Shown: piece by piece, positions 56,201-64,000 of the stretch
Numbering within the stretch: the first letter of the stretch is position 1
How the letters are laid out: every line of letters begins with the position of its first letter
Source: Halomonas dongshanensis
Lineage (GTDB): Bacteria; Pseudomonadota; Gammaproteobacteria; Pseudomonadales; Halomonadaceae
Assembly (NCBI RefSeq): GCF_024790395.1
Contig: NZ_JAJISC010000005.1
Span: 62,001 to 126,000, forward strand
Length of the DNA: 64,000 nucleotides
Direction of reading: 5' to 3'
Notes under the pieces: model-generated
The model's input: only the letters and a program-made list of their open reading frames with translations
The model's database searches: none
Told to the model about the DNA's origin: nothing
Position numbers and translations under genes: made by a program

Positions 56201-56344
56201 TGTCGATTTCCTTAACATGCCTGATGATCGAACGGGCAGTCGTCCCCACCCGCCAAAACCAATGTAGATGCAATGAATCTGGGCGTCCAGCGGGTGGCTA
56301 AAAATTCTTCATAACCTAGATTTAGAACCCTCGAGAGTCCCCCG

Positions 56345-57001
56345 ATGCACGAATTTGGCCTGATCGACGCACAATTCCTTCCTTTTCTCCTTGCCATCAC
56401 GCTGCTCTCGCTAAGCCCTGGGGTCGATACGCTCTTGGTCATTCGTAATACCGCGCGCGGTGGCGTGCGCGATGGTATCGCCACGAGTCTTGCCATCTGT
56501 AGCGGACTTTTCGTTCATGCCACCATCTCGGCGCTGGGAATCTCCTTGATTTTGCTGCAGTCGGCGTGGGCATTTCATCTGCTCAAACTGGTGGGGGCGG
56601 GGTACCTCATTTGGCTCGGGGTCAATAGCCTGCTCGCAGCGCGGCGCGGTACGGCGCTTCCAGTGCAGGGGCTTGGCAGTCAGTCTGCTCCCGTGCCGCT
56701 GTGGCAGCCGATCAAAGAGGGCTTTTTATCCAACGTCCTCAATCCTAAAACAGTGGTTTTCTACATGGCCTTTCTTCCCCAGTTCATCGCCCCCAGCGAC
56801 CCGGCGCTGCTGAAGTCGCTGTGGCTTGCAGGCGTGCACTTCGTGATTGCCAACGTTTGGCAGATCATTATTGTGTTGATGGTGGGAAGTGCGACCAAGT
56901 GGCTTGCCAGCGTACGTTTTGCGCGCACCCTCAATGCCGCCACCGGCGCCGTATTGGTATTTTTCGGTATCAAATTGGCCTTGGAGCAGCGCCCCGTCTA
57001 A
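56345..57001 (+). CDS. LysE/RhtB-family amino acid exporter
   Basis: A 218-residue inner-membrane exporter with five to six helices. It has the family motif LSPGVDTLLVIRNTARGGVRDGIATSLAICSG near the N-terminus and FLSNVLNPKTVVFYMAFLPQFI in the middle. Members export homoserine, threonine, lysine or other amino acids; the substrate cannot be predicted. Divergent from the cold-shock gene and convergent with slt. Confidence 0.9.
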   Translation: MHEFGLIDAQFLPFLLAITLLSLSPGVDTLLVIRNTARGGVRDGIATSLAICSGLFVHATISALGISLILLQSAWAFHLLKLVGAGYLIWLGVNSLLAARRGTALPVQGLGSQSAPVPLWQPIKEGFLSNVLNPKTVVFYMAFLPQFIAPSDPALLKSLWLAGVHFVIANVWQIIIVLMVGSATKWLASVRFARTLNAATGAVLVFFGIKLALEQRPV

Positions 57002-57034
57002 ACGTCATCGACGAGGCGCTGCCAAGGTAAGAGA

Positions 57035-59011
57035 TCAACGGCGCAGTGAGGCGCTATCGTAGCGCGTCTGACGCTCATTCGGGGTTAGCAGTGCCACGCC
57101 CTGGCTGTTGCCGCCGTTATCCAGGCTCTCGAAGATCGCGCGGTAGCTGAGCACGGCCTGGACGTAGTCGCGGGTTTCGCGGAAGGGAATGCTTTCGACG
57201 AACAGATCGAAGGCATCGACGCTGTTGCTCGCAAGCCACTGGTCGACCCGCCCAGGCCCGGCGTTGTAGGCCGCAGCGGCCGCTAGGCGATTGCCCTGAT
57301 AGCGATTGATCTTGTCGCGTAGATAGGTGCTGCCCAAGCGGATGTTGGTCTCCGGGTCGAGAATGCCGTAGGGGCCGGGATCGCTAATGCCGACTTGGCG
57401 GCTCACCAGTGTCGCGGTTCCGGGCATGAGCTGCATGAGGCCGCGCGCGCCTGCCGGTGACAGGGCCTCGGGGTTATAGGCGCTTTCGCGCCGGGTAATG
57501 GCCATCAAAAGGTAAGGATCGACCCCGGTAGCGTTGCCCCAGTTGATGAAGCTATCGCGGTAGGCAGCGGGGAAACGCCAGTCGAGGGCGTCCCACAGCC
57601 CGGCGGCAATGGTCGTCTGGACCAGGCGCGGATACCAGCCGCGATGCTCGGCGTAGTCGGCGAGCTCGCGCACCTCATAGAGCGAGAAGTGGCTAGCGGC
57701 GTTGAGCCACTCGCTGTTGGCCAGCCCATCTTCACCGATACGCAGCAGCGCTTCGGTACGCTGCACCACCGGCAGACGAGCAATGCGCTCGCGGGAAGCC
57801 TCGTCAAAGTGATTGCGTTCGAGGTTGAGCTGCAGCGGCTGACCCAGGCGTTCGGCGGCGGCGAAGCCGTAGAAGCTGCGATCCTGCGCTGCCTGGCGAT
57901 AGCGCGCCGTAGCGGCCTCCTGATTGCCCAGCTGTTCGTTGGCACGCGCGAGCCAATACTCCCAGCGGCTGTTTTGCTGCTGTTCGGGCGCCATCTCGGC
58001 GATCCAGTGAATCACATCGGGCCAGTTGCGCTCTGCCAGCGCCCGACGTACGCGCAGTTCCAGTACGCGTTCGCTGTCCAAGCTCGGCAGCACGCTGTCG
58101 ACCCAGCTCTGGGTGCCGGGCACGTCGCGTACCAGGGCGTAGAAGGCGAGCTCCTCTTCGATCGCTTGGCGCGTGGCGGTGGGCAGGGTGAGATGTTCGC
58201 CAATGGCCTGCCAAACGCTAAAGGCCTCGGCGGTATCTTCGCGGGTGAAGCGCTGCATGGCGGCGACGTAGAAAGCGGCCGTGGCCGCACATTCGGGGCC
58301 TAAGCAGGGCGGCGCCGAGGCCACGGCGCGGCTATCGCGATCGACCCGAGCCACGGTGTCGTTGGCCGTTTGCCACTGCCCGCTTAGGCTATTGCCAAGA
58401 TAGTCCATCAGGCGCGTCTCGCCCGCCTGCCAGGCCAGCATCTTGCGCTCCCAGATGGCGGTTTCATCGAGGGTGCCATCGGCTCGCAGACGGTCGAAGA
58501 GCGTATCGCAGGCGTCGGGCTGGGAGCTGCCGACTTTCCAAAGCGCCATGCCTGCTTCGCGGGCTACTTCGGGTTGGCTTGGATAGAGCGCGGTGTAGTA
58601 GTAGCACTGGCGCGCGCTGCCCGCCGGTTCGCCATCGGCTACCGCCAATAGGTCCTGATAGCGCCCTGCGCGGCCATATTGGCTGATCGCCTGGCCGCGT
58701 AGCCAATCGGCCAGGGGCGAATCGGCGTGGGTGGCGATGAATTGATTGACCGTCTCAGGGGACAGTTGCGGCAACTGACCGCGCAGGCGGTGGTAGTCGA
58801 CGTAGCCGCTTAGCACGTGACCTTGGATCGCCTGTTCGTCGACGCGGTCCCAGCGCTGCTCGCGGGCGGCGTTAAGCGCGGTACTCATGGCGCTATCCAT
58901 GGCGCTGGCATTGGCGCCCCAGCCTAGCGCCGGTAGGCCCAAGGCGGGCAGGCCCAGAAGCAGCGCCGCATAGAGCGCGCGGGCGGAATGGCGAAGTGGC
59001 AAAACCTGCAT
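57035..59011 (-). CDS. slt: Soluble lytic murein transglycosylase
   Basis: A 658-residue periplasmic Slt70-type enzyme that cleaves the MurNAc-GlcNAc bond with 1,6-anhydro product. A signal peptide covers about the first 38 residues and contains a small repeat (GLPALGLPALGW). A long superhelical U/L-domain covers about 40-470 and the lytic domain follows: catalytic Glu in ITRRESAYNPEALSPAGARGLMQLMPGTA, then the GSTYLRDKINRY and AAAYNAGPGRVDQWL motifs. The gene runs convergently with the LysE-type gene. Confidence 0.94.
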   Translation of the reverse strand: MQVLPLRHSARALYAALLLGLPALGLPALGWGANASAMDSAMSTALNAAREQRWDRVDEQAIQGHVLSGYVDYHRLRGQLPQLSPETVNQFIATHADSPLADWLRGQAISQYGRAGRYQDLLAVADGEPAGSARQCYYYTALYPSQPEVAREAGMALWKVGSSQPDACDTLFDRLRADGTLDETAIWERKMLAWQAGETRLMDYLGNSLSGQWQTANDTVARVDRDSRAVASAPPCLGPECAATAAFYVAAMQRFTREDTAEAFSVWQAIGEHLTLPTATRQAIEEELAFYALVRDVPGTQSWVDSVLPSLDSERVLELRVRRALAERNWPDVIHWIAEMAPEQQQNSRWEYWLARANEQLGNQEAATARYRQAAQDRSFYGFAAAERLGQPLQLNLERNHFDEASRERIARLPVVQRTEALLRIGEDGLANSEWLNAASHFSLYEVRELADYAEHRGWYPRLVQTTIAAGLWDALDWRFPAAYRDSFINWGNATGVDPYLLMAITRRESAYNPEALSPAGARGLMQLMPGTATLVSRQVGISDPGPYGILDPETNIRLGSTYLRDKINRYQGNRLAAAAAYNAGPGRVDQWLASNSVDAFDLFVESIPFRETRDYVQAVLSYRAIFESLDNGGNSQGVALLTPNERQTRYDSASLRR

Positions 59012-59120
59012 AGGACTCCCTCGGGTGCGTCGGCGAATAGGAAAAAACCAAAGGCTGACAGTCTACACAGTAGCGGGAGGCTGTTGCGACGCTTATCACT
59101 GCATCGATGGTCTCCAGGCG

Positions 59121-59148
59121 GTTGAAAAGTCGATGCCGAGCCCCATAT
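59121..59148 (+). promoter_or_regulatory. Sigma-32 (heat-shock) promoter of htpG
   Basis: GTTGAAA at 59121-59127 and CCCCATAT at 59141-59148, separated by 13 bases. The sigma-32 consensus is CTTGAAA-N11-16-CCCCATNT, so only the first base of the -35 differs. It lies about 85 bases before the htpG start codon. Confidence 0.85.
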
Positions 59149-59232
59149 TGCTTTCATCCTAAGTTTGCTCGGGCCGCATGCTACGCCTTGCTGCCCGAGC
59201 GGTTCCCGACGATATGATGGATGAGGGTTAGT

Positions 59233-61137
59233 ATGTCCACCGCAACGCACGAAGAGACGCTGGGCTTTCAGACCGAAGTCAAGCAGTTGCTGAACCTGAT
59301 GATTCACTCCCTGTACTCCAACCGGGAGATTTTCCTGCGCGAGCTGATCTCCAATGCTGCCGACGCCTGTGACAAGCTGCGCTACGCGGCGCTGGACAAC
59401 GATGCCCTCTACGAAGGCGATAGCGACCTGCGTATCGAGATCGAGCACGACAGCAAGGCAGGTACTATCACGCTGCGCGACAACGGCATCGGCATGAATC
59501 GCGAAGACGTGATCAGTAATCTCGGCACCATCGCGCGCTCGGGCACCGCCGAGTTTTTGAGCCAGCTCTCCGGCGAGCAGCAAAAGGATGCCAAGCTGAT
59601 CGGTCAGTTCGGCGTCGGTTTTTACTCCGGTTTCATCGTTGCCGACGAGGTCGTCGTACGTACGCGTAAGGCGGGTAGCGCGGCTTTTGAAGGCGTCGAG
59701 TGGCGCTCCAAGGGCGAGGGTGAATTCAGCGTTGCCGACATCGAGCGCGACAAGCACGGCACCGAAATCGTCTTGCACCTGAAAGAGGACGCCAAGGAGT
59801 TCGCCGACGACTACCGCCTGCAAAACCTGGTACGCAAGTACTCCGACCACATCGAAGTGCCGGTGCGTATGCCCAAGACCGAGACCGCCAAGGACGATGA
59901 CGGCAACGACATCGAAGGTAGCGAAGTCACCACTTGGGAAACGGTCAACGAGGCTACCGCCCTCTGGGCACGCCCCAAGAGCGAGGTCAGCGACGACGAG
60001 TACAAAGCGTTCTACAAGCACATCGCCCACGACTTCAGCGACCCCTTGACCTGGAGCCACAATAAGGTCGAAGGCAAGCTCGAATACACCAGTCTGCTCT
60101 ACGTTCCCGGCCGTGCCCCTTTCGATCTGTTCGATCGCGATGGCGCCCGGGGCGTCAAGCTCTACGTTCAGCGCGTGTTCATCATGGACGACGCCGAACA
60201 GTTCTTGCCGCTCTACCTGCGCTTCGTCAAGGGCGTACTCGATACCCGCGATCTTTCGCTCAACGTCTCTCGTGAACTGCTGCAGCAGGATCCCAAGGTC
60301 GATAAGATCAAGAGCGCGCTGACCAAGCGAGCGCTGGACATGCTCAAGAAGCTGGCCCAGGACAAAGAGCAGTATCAGACGTTCTGGAACACCTTCGGCA
60401 GCGTGCTCAAAGAAGGTCCCGGTGAGGACTTCGCCAACCGCGAGAAGATCGCAGCGCTGCTGCGCTTCGCCTCGACGCATACCGACACCGCTGCCCAGGA
60501 GCACTCCCTGGCCGAGTACGTCGAGCGTATGAAAGAGGGGCAGAAGAAGATCTACTATGTGGTTGCCGATAGCTTCAACGCCGCCAAGAACAGCCCGCAT
60601 CTGGAAATCTTCCGTAAGAAGGGCATCGAAGTCCTTCTGCTCTCCGATCGCATCGACGAATGGCTGATGAGCCATTTGACCGAGTTCGATGGCAAGTCCT
60701 TGGCCGATGTCGCCAAAGGCGATCTCGATCTTGGCGACGTCGAGAACGAGGAGGAGAAAAAGGCCCAGGAAGAGACTGCCAAGGCCAAAGAATCACTGGT
60801 CAAGCGCGTCAAGGAGGCGCTGGGCGATCAGGTTCAGGAGGTCAAGGTCACTCACCGTCTGACCGACTCGCCTGCCTGCGTGGTGCTTCCCGAGCACGAG
60901 ATGGGCTACCAGATGCGCCGCATCATGGAAGCCGCAGGTCAGACGCTGCCCGAGGTCAAGCCGATCCTCGAGCTCAACCCCGAGCATGCCCTAGTCGCGC
61001 GTCTCGAAGGCGCCAACGACGCGCTCTTCGCGTCGCTGGCGCATATCCTGCTCGACCAGGCGATCATCGCCGAAGGCGGTCACCTCGATGACCCGGCAGC
61101 CTACGTCAAGCGTTTGAACAGCGTACTCACCGCCTAA
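59233..61137 (+). CDS. htpG: Chaperone HtpG (Hsp90)
   Basis: A 634-residue bacterial Hsp90. N-terminal GHKL ATPase: [51 protein letters not shown] and [11 protein letters not shown]. The middle domain contains [14 protein letters not shown] and the conserved GVVDSEDLSLN-like segment (here [18 protein letters not shown]). The C-terminal dimerisation domain is complete. Start at ATG 59233; an ATG four codons upstream lacks support. Its sigma-32 promoter fits heat induction. Confidence 0.97.
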   Translation: MSTATHEETLGFQTEVKQLLNLMIHSLYSNREIFLRELISNAADACDKLRYAALDNDALYEGDSDLRIEIEHDSKAGTITLRDNGIGMNREDVISNLGTIARSGTAEFLSQLSGEQQKDAKLIGQFGVGFYSGFIVADEVVVRTRKAGSAAFEGVEWRSKGEGEFSVADIERDKHGTEIVLHLKEDAKEFADDYRLQNLVRKYSDHIEVPVRMPKTETAKDDDGNDIEGSEVTTWETVNEATALWARPKSEVSDDEYKAFYKHIAHDFSDPLTWSHNKVEGKLEYTSLLYVPGRAPFDLFDRDGARGVKLYVQRVFIMDDAEQFLPLYLRFVKGVLDTRDLSLNVSRELLQQDPKVDKIKSALTKRALDMLKKLAQDKEQYQTFWNTFGSVLKEGPGEDFANREKIAALLRFASTHTDTAAQEHSLAEYVERMKEGQKKIYYVVADSFNAAKNSPHLEIFRKKGIEVLLLSDRIDEWLMSHLTEFDGKSLADVAKGDLDLGDVENEEEKKAQEETAKAKESLVKRVKEALGDQVQEVKVTHRLTDSPACVVLPEHEMGYQMRRIMEAAGQTLPEVKPILELNPEHALVARLEGANDALFASLAHILLDQAIIAEGGHLDDPAAYVKRLNSVLTA

Positions 61138-61156
61138 TCGATCAGGCGTGAACGAG

Positions 61157-61187
61157 CGGCCCGGCGGGATCTCCCGTCGGGCCGTTT
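61157..61187 (+). terminator. Terminator after htpG
   Basis: CGGCCCGGCGGGA-TC-TCCCGTCGGGCCG with one G-T pair, then TTT. It follows htpG by about 20 bases and precedes gpsA. Confidence 0.75.
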
Positions 61188-61267
61188 CGTTGTTGAGGGT
61201 AATTGCCTCGCGAATGGGGTATAACGGGGCACGACATTCATGGATAGCGATAGCGTGGAACATCGGC

Positions 61268-62335
61268 ATGGCTGAACAGCAGATCAACGTAGCCGTCCTT
61301 GGGGGCGGCAGTTTCGGTACGGCGCTGGCAAGCATTGGGGCAGCCAACGGCGCGCGCGTACGCCAGTGGATGCGCGATGAGGCGCTGGTGGCGCAGATCA
61401 ATCGTGAGCATCGTAACGGTCGCTACCTGCCGGACTACGCCATTCACCCCGCCGTCACTGCATCGACCAGCTTGGCCACAGTGCTTAGCGGTGCCGACTT
61501 GGTTTTGATCGCGATTCCTTCCAAGGCATTTCGCAGCGTCGTCCAGGCCGCGAGGCCCTGGCTTTCGCCGGAGCAGATTCTGGTCAGCACTACCAAAGGT
61601 ATCGAGGCCGAAAGCTTTCTATTGATGAGCCAGGTACTCGAAGAGGAGACCGGCTTTGCCCGCATCGGCGTTATCGCCGGGCCCAATCTCGCCTCCGAGA
61701 TCGCCGATCAGCAGTTGACCGCGACCGTAGTCGCCAGCGCCGATACGCTGACCCGCACCCGGGTGCAGCAGGCGCTGAGCTGTCGCTACTTTCGCGTCTA
61801 CGCCAGTAACGACCGCCACGGGGTCGAGCTTGGCGGTGCGCTCAAGAATATCTACGCCATTGCCGCCGGTATGGCCGCGGCGCTGGGCATGGGCGAGAAC
61901 ACCCGCAGCATGCTGATCACCCGGGCGCTGGCCGAAATGAGCCGCTTTGCCGTCGCGCAAGGCGCCAACCCGATGACCTTTCTAGGGCTTTCCGGCGTGG
62001 GCGATCTCATCGTCACTTGCTCGTCGCCGCTTTCGCGTAACTTCCGCGTGGGGCAAGCGCTGGGCCTGGGCAAGACGCTGGATGAAGCAGTCGAGGCGCT
62101 GGGGCAGGTGGCCGAAGGGGTCAATACCGTCAAGCTGGTGTGCGCCAAAGCGGAAGAAGCAGGCGTCTACATGCCTTTGGCCGAAGGGCTCTACCGCGTA
62201 CTGTTCGACGGCGTGCCCGCCACGGACATGGCGCGCATGTTGATGATGGGCGAGCAGAGCAGCGACGTAGAGTTCATTCTGCCGCGCGAGGATGTCCAGC
62301 AAGCCCATCGTGACAGCGGAGGCTGGCATGGCTAA
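61268..62335 (+). CDS. gpsA: Glycerol-3-phosphate dehydrogenase [NAD(P)+]
   Basis: A 355-residue cytosolic enzyme that reduces dihydroxyacetone phosphate to sn-glycerol 3-phosphate for phospholipid synthesis. N-terminal NAD motif [23 protein letters not shown], the catalytic Lys in [19 protein letters not shown], and [25 protein letters not shown]. Start at 61268 chosen; the open frame upstream overlaps the htpG terminator. It overlaps sixA by 8 bases. Confidence 0.95.
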   Translation: MAEQQINVAVLGGGSFGTALASIGAANGARVRQWMRDEALVAQINREHRNGRYLPDYAIHPAVTASTSLATVLSGADLVLIAIPSKAFRSVVQAARPWLSPEQILVSTTKGIEAESFLLMSQVLEEETGFARIGVIAGPNLASEIADQQLTATVVASADTLTRTRVQQALSCRYFRVYASNDRHGVELGGALKNIYAIAAGMAAALGMGENTRSMLITRALAEMSRFAVAQGANPMTFLGLSGVGDLIVTCSSPLSRNFRVGQALGLGKTLDEAVEALGQVAEGVNTVKLVCAKAEEAGVYMPLAEGLYRVLFDGVPATDMARMLMMGEQSSDVEFILPREDVQQAHRDSGGWHG

Positions 62336-62804
62336 GCTCTTGATCATGCGTCACGGCGAGGCGAACCCAGGCTACCCGGACGCGGCGCGCACCCTGAGCG
62401 CGGCAGGCGAGGGCGAGGTGCACAAGATGGCGCAATGGCTAAGGGGTCACATTGAGCACCCAGTGCGCTTGTGGGCAAGCCCCTATCGCCGCGCCCAGCA
62501 GACGGCGGGCTTTCTCGCCGAGGCGCTTGGGGTGAGCGTGGAGACGCTTTCGCACATCACCCCGGACGATGCGCCCGAAGGCGTTATCGACTGGCTTCTG
62601 GAAGAGCCTTCGATGCAGGCAGAAGGGTACGTGATTCTGGTGAGCCACATGCCACTCGTGGGCGAACTGACCGCGCGGCTGGTCGAGGACGCATCTGGTC
62701 GAACACTGGGCTTTCCCACCGTCGCCATCGCCGAGCTTGACGCCGAGGTGTGGGCCGCAGGCTGCGCGCAACTCAAGAGCTTCACCGAGCCGAGCCAGCT
62801 TTAA
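62328..62804 (+). CDS. sixA: Phosphohistidine phosphatase SixA
   Basis: A 158-residue histidine-phosphatase (RHG) protein. Catalytic [10 protein letters not shown] with the second Arg in [12 protein letters not shown], and [11 protein letters not shown] with the second catalytic His. In E. coli SixA dephosphorylates phospho-His of the NPr/PTS-Ntr system (and ArcB). The ATG at 62328 overlaps the end of gpsA by 8 bases and follows GGAGG. Confidence 0.93.
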   Translation: MAKLLIMRHGEANPGYPDAARTLSAAGEGEVHKMAQWLRGHIEHPVRLWASPYRRAQQTAGFLAEALGVSVETLSHITPDDAPEGVIDWLLEEPSMQAEGYVILVSHMPLVGELTARLVEDASGRTLGFPTVAIAELDAEVWAAGCAQLKSFTEPSQL

Positions 62805-62837
62805 GGGTGGCAGCCGGTTAACGCGGTTAGCTCAAAT

Positions 62838-62873
62838 ACGCAGAAGGCGGCTCTAAAGCCGCCTTCTGCGTTA
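62838..62873. terminator. Bidirectional terminator between sixA and gatB
   Basis: ACGCAGAAGGCGGCT-CTAA-AGCCGCCTTCTGCGT, a 15-bp perfect stem, serving the convergent sixA and gatB genes. No long T tract follows in either direction. Confidence 0.8.
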
Positions 62874-62907
62874 CTGGACGTTGAGAGAAGCTAGACGTTG
62901 AAGGGAG

Positions 62908-64000
62908 TTAGACCAGCGCGTCCAGCTTCTCTTTGAGCAGGCCGTTGACCTGCTGCGGGTTGGCGGTGCCGCGCGAGGCCTTCATCACCTGGCCAACGAA
63001 GTAGCCGATCATCTTGCCGCGCTTGTCGGGTTCGGCGTCGCGGTACTGGGCGACCTGCACCGGGCTCTCTTGGATCACCTGGTCGATCATTGCTTCGATG
63101 GCGCCGGTATCGGTGACCTGTTTCAGCCCTTTGGATTCGATCACTTCATCGGCGCTTTCGCCCTGGCCGTTCCATAGCGCCTGGAAGACCTGCTTGGCTG
63201 CCTTACCGTTGATGGTGCCGTCGATCACCCGAGCGATCAGCTCGCCCAGCTGGCGCGCGGTGATCGGGCTCTGAGCGACGCCGAGATTTTCGCGGTTGAG
63301 CGCGCCCGAGAGCTCGCCCTGAACCCAGTTGGCCGCCTGCTTGGCATCGCCGCAAACGTCAAAGGTCTCTTCGAAGAACTCGGCCATTTCGCGGCTGGCC
63401 GACAGCACGCTGGCATCGTAGGCCGAAAGGCCGAGCGCGCTTTGGAAACGCTCGCGCTTGTCGGCGGGAAGTTCCGGCAGCTGGCCGCGCAAATGATCCA
63501 GGTAGGCCTGGTCGAGCACCACGGGCAAAAGATCAGGGCAGGGGAAGTAGCGGTAGTCGTTGGCTTCTTCCTTGGTACGCATGCTGCGCGTCTCGTCGCG
63601 GTCGGGATCGTACAGGCGTGTCTCCTGGACCACTTTGCCGCCATCCTCGATCAGCTCGATCTGACGCTCGACCTCGAAGGCGATGGCGCGTTCGACGAAG
63701 CGGAAGGAGTTGACGTTCTTGATCTCGGCGCGGGTGCCGAAGGCCTCCTGACCCTTGGGGCGAACCGAGACGTTGACGTCGCAGCGCATCGAGCCTTCGG
63801 CCATGTTGCCATCGGAGATGCCGAGGTAAGTGACGATCGAGTGCAGCGCCTTCAAGTAGGCTACCGCCTCTTTGGCGTTGCGCATGTCGGGTTCGGAGAC
63901 GATTTCGAGCAGCGGAGTGCCGGCGCGGTTGAGGTCGATGCCGGTCATGCCGTGGATGTCTTCGTGCAGCGACTTACCGGCGTCTTCTTCCAGGTGGGCG
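62908..64000 (-). CDS. gatB: Aspartyl/glutamyl-tRNA amidotransferase subunit B, partial
   Basis: The C-terminal 363 codons or so of GatB, running off the right edge (5' end missing). The frame is open from the edge, with [14 protein letters not shown] directly before [40 protein letters not shown], a core GatB region. Next come [28 protein letters not shown], the helical domain and the YqeY/GatB tail ([29 protein letters not shown]). With GatA and GatC it converts Glu-tRNAGln or Asp-tRNAAsn to the amide. The internal Met at 63948 is not the true start. Confidence 0.95.
   Translation of the reverse strand, partial: AHLEEDAGKSLHEDIHGMTGIDLNRAGTPLLEIVSEPDMRNAKEAVAYLKALHSIVTYLGISDGNMAEGSMRCDVNVSVRPKGQEAFGTRAEIKNVNSFRFVERAIAFEVERQIELIEDGGKVVQETRLYDPDRDETRSMRTKEEANDYRYFPCPDLLPVVLDQAYLDHLRGQLPELPADKRERFQSALGLSAYDASVLSASREMAEFFEETFDVCGDAKQAANWVQGELSGALNRENLGVAQSPITARQLGELIARVIDGTINGKAAKQVFQALWNGQGESADEVIESKGLKQVTDTGAIEAMIDQVIQESPVQVAQYRDAEPDKRGKMIGYFVGQVMKASRGTANPQQVNGLLKEKLDALV

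Noticed and set aside
58924-60675. Very long minus-strand open frame across htpG
   Set aside because: It is the antisense shadow of htpG, whose Hsp90 motifs are unmistakable.

Overview
The window is a piece of chromosome from a high-GC gammaproteobacterium, most likely a member of the Halomonadaceae (Halomonas-like). Three things point there: the serB-parC and psd-rhdA-rsgA/orn neighbourhoods, which I also recall from Pseudomonas; a six-gene Mrp Na+/H+ antiporter with fused A and B subunits; and several substrate-binding-protein-dependent secondary transporters of the TTT and TRAP families, common in marine and halophilic bacteria. The placement is inferred from gene order and protein style, not from a search. 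I saw no rRNA, tRNA, insertion sequence, phage gene or CRISPR array.

Layout. 1-1070: the 3' end of parC and serB. 1193-8195: the Mrp operon (minus strand), divergent from a NaChBac-type voltage-gated sodium channel gene, so sodium export and a sodium-permeable channel lie back to back. 8377-26022: an accessory metabolic region. It holds (a) a cytoplasmic sialidase-like BNR protein with a tctCBA tripartite tricarboxylate transporter whose TctB carries an inserted TctC-like domain; (b) a divergent SDR oxidoreductase; (c) a TRAP-TAXI transporter with an HpcH/HpaI aldolase; (d) a TRAP dctPQM transporter with a VOC protein, a RuBisCO-like protein and a DUF1537 sugar-acid kinase, divergent from a LacI-type regulator that contains an exact 48-bp in-frame tandem duplication. 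The promoter regions of the TTT and TRAP-TAXI operons share a 12-bp element and a matching 23-bp palindrome, which suggests one regulator controls both.

26028-33548: an unrecognised membrane protein, then epmB, efp and epmA (EF-P and its lysylation enzymes), then an emrAB efflux pump divergent from its TetR-type regulator. 33626-54026: conserved backbone. On the minus strand are rsgA, rhdA-type sulfurtransferase and psd. On the plus strand are orn, nnr, tsaE, amiB, mutL, miaA, hfq, hflX, hflK, hflC, hisZ, purA, yajQ and pepN. 54074-64000: a YegS-like lipid kinase, a repeat-containing acidic lipoprotein, a cold-shock protein, a LysE/RhtB exporter, a soluble lytic transglycosylase, htpG behind a clear sigma-32-type promoter, gpsA, sixA, and the 3' part of gatB running off the right edge.

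The most unusual elements are the TctB-TctC-like fusion, the RuBisCO-like/DUF1537/VOC/TRAP operon (a probable branched or acid-sugar catabolic route lacking the usual partner genes nearby), the shared operator-like palindromes, the duplication inside the LacI-type regulator, the sodium channel facing the Mrp antiporter, and short tandem arrays upstream of mrpA (14 bp), between mutL and miaA (15 bp) and upstream of pepN (14 bp).
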